DNA of 9,601 nucleotides from an uncultured Bacteroidia bacterium (GTDB lineage: Bacteria; Bacteroidota; Bacteroidia; Bacteroidales; UBA932), in contig CACXHG010000159.1 of assembly GCA_902767355.1 (NCBI GenBank), positions 1 through 9,601 of the forward strand, in the 5' to 3' direction. Every line of letters starts with the position of its first letter. The first letter of the stretch is position 1. Below, in pieces: positions 6,506-9,601 of the stretch. The notes below the pieces were generated by a model. That model made no database searches. It worked only from the letters and a program-made list of their open reading frames with translations, and was not told the origin of the DNA. Both the position numbers and the translations under genes were made by a program.

Positions 6506-8368
6506 ATGAAAAAACTCAAACTTATCCTCTGCTGTGCGGTTGCCTCTGCCGCGCTGGCAGGCTGCCACACTCATCAGGACATCACTCCCGACCAGTGGCT
6601 GGTAGAACTTTCCGAAACGCCGGTCAGCGCCACCGCTGGCGTCAACAGCTACAGCCTGCTGACGAAGGCCTCGACCAGCACCACTGCGAGCCTTGAAAAC
6701 GGCTTCAATGTGTTTGCCGCCAACATCAAAAACGATGCAATGTGGAATTATGAATTCGCTTATGACGGTCAGGGTCAGTGGAGCAATCCCGAAGCCAAAT
6801 GGGTCAAAGCCGGCAAAATGACCTTCCGTGCAGTTTACCCCAAGAACTACACCATCAACAACGACGGGACTATGACTGCAGAGAATATGGCTTCCAGCAT
6901 CTGGCCGCTCGACTGCGACCCTCTGGTGGCCGTAAGCGTGGCTTCTCCCAGCGAGGATGCCTCAGCCCCCGTACACTTCAATTTCTACCACATCTGCTCC
7001 CAGATCAGGATGAACGTAGAGAACCAGTCCGACTGGGACGTGCGCGTCCACGCCGATCTGGACTCTTACTATAAGGGCGGTACTTTCACCTGGAAGGAGC
7101 CCGTCAAGACCACTTTCTCCGACGGCACTTCCCTGCTCAAACTCCCTGCAAGCTGCTGGGCGCAGCCTTCCGACGACAAGGATTACTCCAGCGGCGCAGT
7201 GGGCGGCACAGCCGGCAGCGTGACTAAACCCCTGTCAAAGGGCGACAAGCAGCAGAACCTGCTGGTCGGCAACATCGTGCCTGTTCCTGTTGAAGCCAAG
7301 ACTATGACCAATGCGGCCGGAAACAGTTACGAACGCCCCGCCACCCGCGTAAGATATACCATCTACTGGACCAACGATGTAAACGGCAACGGGCAGGAAG
7401 ATGCAGGCGAGTGTATGTCAGTGGAAGTCACCAAGGATATCACCGACCTGATCCCCGGCGTGGCCTATGTGTTCACCCTCGTGATCAACGGCGACTATGA
7501 GCCTCAGGGCCTGGTTTCCACCGCTACCGTGGACGACTTCAAAGAGGTCACCGAGACCATCCCCGTCAGCCCGTGGGCCAAGACTATGTACACCATTACC
7601 CTGGCTTCTGCCAACGAGGAATATGGCAGCGTAGAAGGCGCCGGCGAATATAAAGAAGGCACCGAAGTCACCATCAAAGCCGTGCCCGCAGCCGGCTATG
7701 TATTCAAGCGCTGGTCCGACGGCGACACAAATGCCGAGCGCAGCTTCACAGCCAGCGAGAACCTGAACCTGACCGCCCTGTTTGCCGAGAAAGCCACCTA
7801 CAGTGCACTTTATGTGCAGTTCGGCAACGCCTGGAGCGTATCCAACGCCGACAAGATGACTCAGGGCGACGACAATCACACCTGGACCAAGAAACTCTCC
7901 GTGACCGAGGCCAACAAGGGCTGGGACGGCACCATCGGCTTCATCATCCCCACCGGCACGAGCTATTCCGCCAAGGTCTTCAACCTGGACAAGAACAATC
8001 CCGGCCACGTAGTGCTGCTGACCAGCGACCAGACCTATGTTTACATCCCCGTTGAAGTCGGCGAGTGGATTCTGACCCTCAACGACAAGACCCTGGAATA
8101 CACCCTCACCAGCCAGAGCTCTGCCACCGACGACCTGGCAGCCCTGATCCAGTGGCTCGAAGATCCCGAAAACGACCCTAACGAATACGAATATACCGAC
8201 GAGACCCTTGCGGCCTACAACACCGCCCTCGCCGAAGCCAAGGCTGCCGTGGAAAGCGGTGACTACGACACCGTGACCGCAGCCATGGCCAATCTGCGCG
8301 CGAAGTACTATGCCCTCGAAACCAAGGGCGGTTCTTCTACCCTCCCCGATCTTCCCGGCAATATGTAG
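6506..8368 (+). CDS. Multidomain lipoprotein: fimbrillin-like, InlB-type repeat, FIVAR-like tail
   Basis: The 620-residue product has a clear lipoprotein signal, MKKLKLILCCAVASAALAGC, with Cys20 lipidated. Residues about 40-355 resemble Bacteroidales fimbrillin-like proteins: LLTKAS, W-rich strands around 80-99, MTFRAVYPKNY, VHFNFYHICSQIRMNVEN and a closing IPVSPW. This module holds an EF-hand-like loop, DVNGNGQEDAGE (291-302). Residues about 362-427 are one InlB/Listeria-Bacteroides repeat (GSVEGAGEYKEGTEVTIKA, GYVFKRWSDGD, NLTALF). Residues about 432-536 form a beta-rich domain I cannot assign, faintly like SusE/SusF-type units. Residues about 541-605 look like a FIVAR-type helical segment (LAAYNTALAEAKAAVESGDY). 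It is the last gene of the B12 unit, 32 bases after the propeller gene and before a strong terminator. A role in corrinoid capture, perhaps analogous to BtuH, is suggested only by operon membership; an adhesin or structural surface protein is equally compatible with the domains. Confidence 0.8.
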   Translation: MKKLKLILCCAVASAALAGCHTHQDITPDQWLVELSETPVSATAGVNSYSLLTKASTSTTASLENGFNVFAANIKNDAMWNYEFAYDGQGQWSNPEAKWVKAGKMTFRAVYPKNYTINNDGTMTAENMASSIWPLDCDPLVAVSVASPSEDASAPVHFNFYHICSQIRMNVENQSDWDVRVHADLDSYYKGGTFTWKEPVKTTFSDGTSLLKLPASCWAQPSDDKDYSSGAVGGTAGSVTKPLSKGDKQQNLLVGNIVPVPVEAKTMTNAAGNSYERPATRVRYTIYWTNDVNGNGQEDAGECMSVEVTKDITDLIPGVAYVFTLVINGDYEPQGLVSTATVDDFKEVTETIPVSPWAKTMYTITLASANEEYGSVEGAGEYKEGTEVTIKAVPAAGYVFKRWSDGDTNAERSFTASENLNLTALFAEKATYSALYVQFGNAWSVSNADKMTQGDDNHTWTKKLSVTEANKGWDGTIGFIIPTGTSYSAKVFNLDKNNPGHVVLLTSDQTYVYIPVEVGEWILTLNDKTLEYTLTSQSSATDDLAALIQWLEDPENDPNEYEYTDETLAAYNTALAEAKAAVESGDYDTVTAAMANLRAKYYALETKGGSSTLPDLPGNM

Positions 8369-8416
8369 TTTGTATTTAGTTTGTTTGCTTGTATTGTCCG
8401 ACGATTTTTTTGCCGG

Positions 8417-8449
8417 AGGGCCCCTTCCCAAAAGAAGGGGCCCTTTTTT
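8417..8449 (+). terminator. Intrinsic terminator ending the cobalamin operon
   Basis: An 11-bp perfect GC-rich stem pairs 8417-8427 (AGGGCCCCTTC) with 8434-8444 around a 6-base loop and runs into six T (8444-8449). It lies about 50 bases after the stop of the last lipoprotein gene and isolates the unit from serS. Confidence 0.95.
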
Positions 8450-8462
8450 GCCGTAAAAAATG

Positions 8463-8470
8463 TATATTTG
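8463..8470 (+). promoter_or_regulatory. Probable serS promoter, -7 element
   Basis: TATATTTG matches the Bacteroidota -7 consensus TAnnTTTG exactly, 35 bases before the serS ATG. No TTTG is seen at the proper distance: that position falls in the right arm and T-run of the preceding terminator, where the nearest TTTG (8447-8450) is only 12 bases away. The -33 half is therefore weak or absent. Confidence 0.65.
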
Positions 8471-8505
8471 CAGTTTGTAAAACGTAAAAACAAAAACCTA
8501 ACATA

Positions 8506-9601
8506 ATGCTTACTCTCAAACTTCTCAGGGAAAAGCCCGATTTTGTAATAGAACGTCTGGCGGTCAAGAATTTTGACGCCAAGGATATCGTTGCACAGAT
8601 TCTTGATTGTGACAAGGAGCGCCGCGCCGCCCAGAGCGAGATGGACGCCCTGCTGCAGCAGCAGAAGGCCAAGGCTGCCGAAATCGGCTCCCTGATGAAG
8701 GCCGGTGACAAGACCGCAGCCGAAGCCGCAAAGGCTTCCGTGGCAACCCTCAAGGAGAGCTCCAAGGCCCTCGAGGAGAAGATGGCCCAGGCAGAGAAAA
8801 AGCAGAACGACCTGCTGGTGCTGCTGCCCAACCTCCCTTGCGCGCAGGTGCCCGAAGGCAAGAACGCCGACGACAACGTCATAGTAAAGATGGAGGGCCG
8901 GATGCCCGACCTCGGCGAGAACAAACTCCCCCACTGGGAGCTGGCCCGAAAATACGACATCATAGATTTCGACCTGGGCGTGAAGCTCACAGGTGCAGGT
9001 TTCCCCGTGTATAAGGGCAAAGGCGCCAAACTTCAGCGTGCGCTCATCAACTACTTCCTGGAATTCAACACCGCCGCCGGTTATCTGGAGGTGGAGCCGC
9101 CTGTAATGGTCAACGAAGCTTCTGGCTTCGGCACCGGCCAGCTGCCCGACAAGGAAGGCCAGATGTACCACGCCACCGTGGATAATTTCTACCTGGTGCC
9201 CACTGCAGAGGTGCCCGTGACCAACATCTACCGCGACGTAATCCTGGCAGAAAAGGATTTCCCCGTGAAGATGACCGCCTATACCCCCTGCTTCCGCCGC
9301 GAGGCCGGCAGCTACGGCAAGGACGTGCGAGGCCTGAACCGTCTGCACCAGTTCGACAAGGTGGAAATCGTGCAGCTGAGCCTGCCCGAGAAGTCTTATG
9401 AGGCACTGGACGGCATGGTGGCCCACGTAGAGAAGCTGGTAGCCAGCCTCGGCCTGCCTTTCCGCATCGTGCGCCTGTGCGGCGGCGACATGAGCTTCAC
9501 CTCCGCCATCACCGACGACTTCGAACTCTGGTCCGCCGCCCAGGGCCGCTGGCTCGAGATCTCTTCCGTCTCCAACTTCGAGAGCTACCAGGCGAACCGC
9601 C
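8506..9601 (+). CDS. serS: Seryl-tRNA synthetase (3' end outside window)
   Basis: The frame is open to the right edge, giving 365 complete codons of an enzyme that is usually about 420-430 aa. It attaches serine to tRNA-Ser (and to tRNA-Sec where present) through a seryl-adenylate in the cytoplasm. The N-terminus MLTLKLLREKPDFVIERLAV is typical. Residues about 30-105 form the long Lys/Glu/Ala-rich antiparallel coiled coil that grips the tRNA variable arm. The class II core follows: a motif 1 region (GFPVYKGKGAKLQRALINYF), the serine-binding TAEVPVTN (233-240) and motif 2, FRREAGSYGKDVRGLNRLHQF (starting at residue 263; split FRREAGSYG and GLNRLHQFDKVE). Motif 3, near the C-terminus, lies beyond the window. 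The ATG follows an A-rich leader without a Shine-Dalgarno sequence. Nothing visible is broken. Confidence 0.97.
   Translation, partial: MLTLKLLREKPDFVIERLAVKNFDAKDIVAQILDCDKERRAAQSEMDALLQQQKAKAAEIGSLMKAGDKTAAEAAKASVATLKESSKALEEKMAQAEKKQNDLLVLLPNLPCAQVPEGKNADDNVIVKMEGRMPDLGENKLPHWELARKYDIIDFDLGVKLTGAGFPVYKGKGAKLQRALINYFLEFNTAAGYLEVEPPVMVNEASGFGTGQLPDKEGQMYHATVDNFYLVPTAEVPVTNIYRDVILAEKDFPVKMTAYTPCFRREAGSYGKDVRGLNRLHQFDKVEIVQLSLPEKSYEALDGMVAHVEKLVASLGLPFRIVRLCGGDMSFTSAITDDFELWSAAQGRWLEISSVSNFESYQANR

Noticed and set aside
4578..8368. Reading the fimbrillin-like genes as a pilus operon
   Set aside because: There are no usher, anchor or other assembly genes, and the riboswitch-btuB-propeller context points to corrinoid uptake instead.
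8405..8453. Direct repeat TTTTTTGCCG on both sides of the terminator stem (8406-8415 and 8444-8453)
   Set aside because: The units are T-runs plus four bases around a terminator; there is no mobile gene or terminal inverted structure to suggest a target-site duplication.
7418..9426. Long minus-strand open frames (7418-8431 and 8308-9426) opposite the last lipoprotein and serS
   Set aside because: Both are antisense to clear genes, one crosses the operon terminator, and their translations show no recognisable domains; they are composition artefacts.

Overview
The window looks like a chromosomal segment of a high-GC member of Bacteroidota, most likely Bacteroidales. Three things point there. 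The promoters match the TTTG / TAnnTTTG pattern of that phylum. Genes start behind A/T-rich leaders rather than Shine-Dalgarno sequences. The surface lipoproteins carry fimbrillin-like (Mfa/FimA-type), BtuG-type beta-propeller and InlB-type repeat domains typical of gut and rumen Bacteroidales. The genus cannot be settled from the sequence alone.

Layout, all genes on the + strand. (1) 2-2255 is housekeeping: the C-terminal half of DNA polymerase I (polA), then rsmG three bases later, then rpmH (ribosomal protein L34, only 50 aa) with its own promoter and a strong terminator. (2) 2321-8449 is a cobalamin-uptake transcription unit: a Bacteroidota promoter, a complete cobalamin riboswitch with B12 box, a long structured leader, the TonB-dependent receptor btuB, and two large surface lipoproteins separated by only 21 and 32 bases, closed by a strong terminator. 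(3) 8463-9601 is a promoter and the first 365 codons of serS, which runs off the right edge.

The interesting part is the B12 unit. The first lipoprotein joins an N-terminal fimbrillin-like module to a beta-propeller resembling BtuG, the high-affinity cobalamin-capturing partner of BtuB in Bacteroides. The second carries another fimbrillin-like module, with a canonical EF-hand-like Ca2+ loop, followed by an InlB/Listeria-Bacteroides repeat, an unassigned beta-rich domain and a FIVAR-like helical tail. I infer that both lipoproteins serve B12 (or corrinoid) capture at the cell surface under riboswitch control. The propeller's role rests on family knowledge. The role of the last protein rests only on operon position and lipidation, so it is the best candidate here for an undescribed component.

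Secondary points are a PolA that appears to lack the Exo III proofreading motif and carries a QLDLF clamp-binding-like pentapeptide, alternative hairpins in the btuB leader, and a short tandem duplication across the btuB stop codon. I saw no tRNA, rRNA, CRISPR array, insertion sequence or attachment site.
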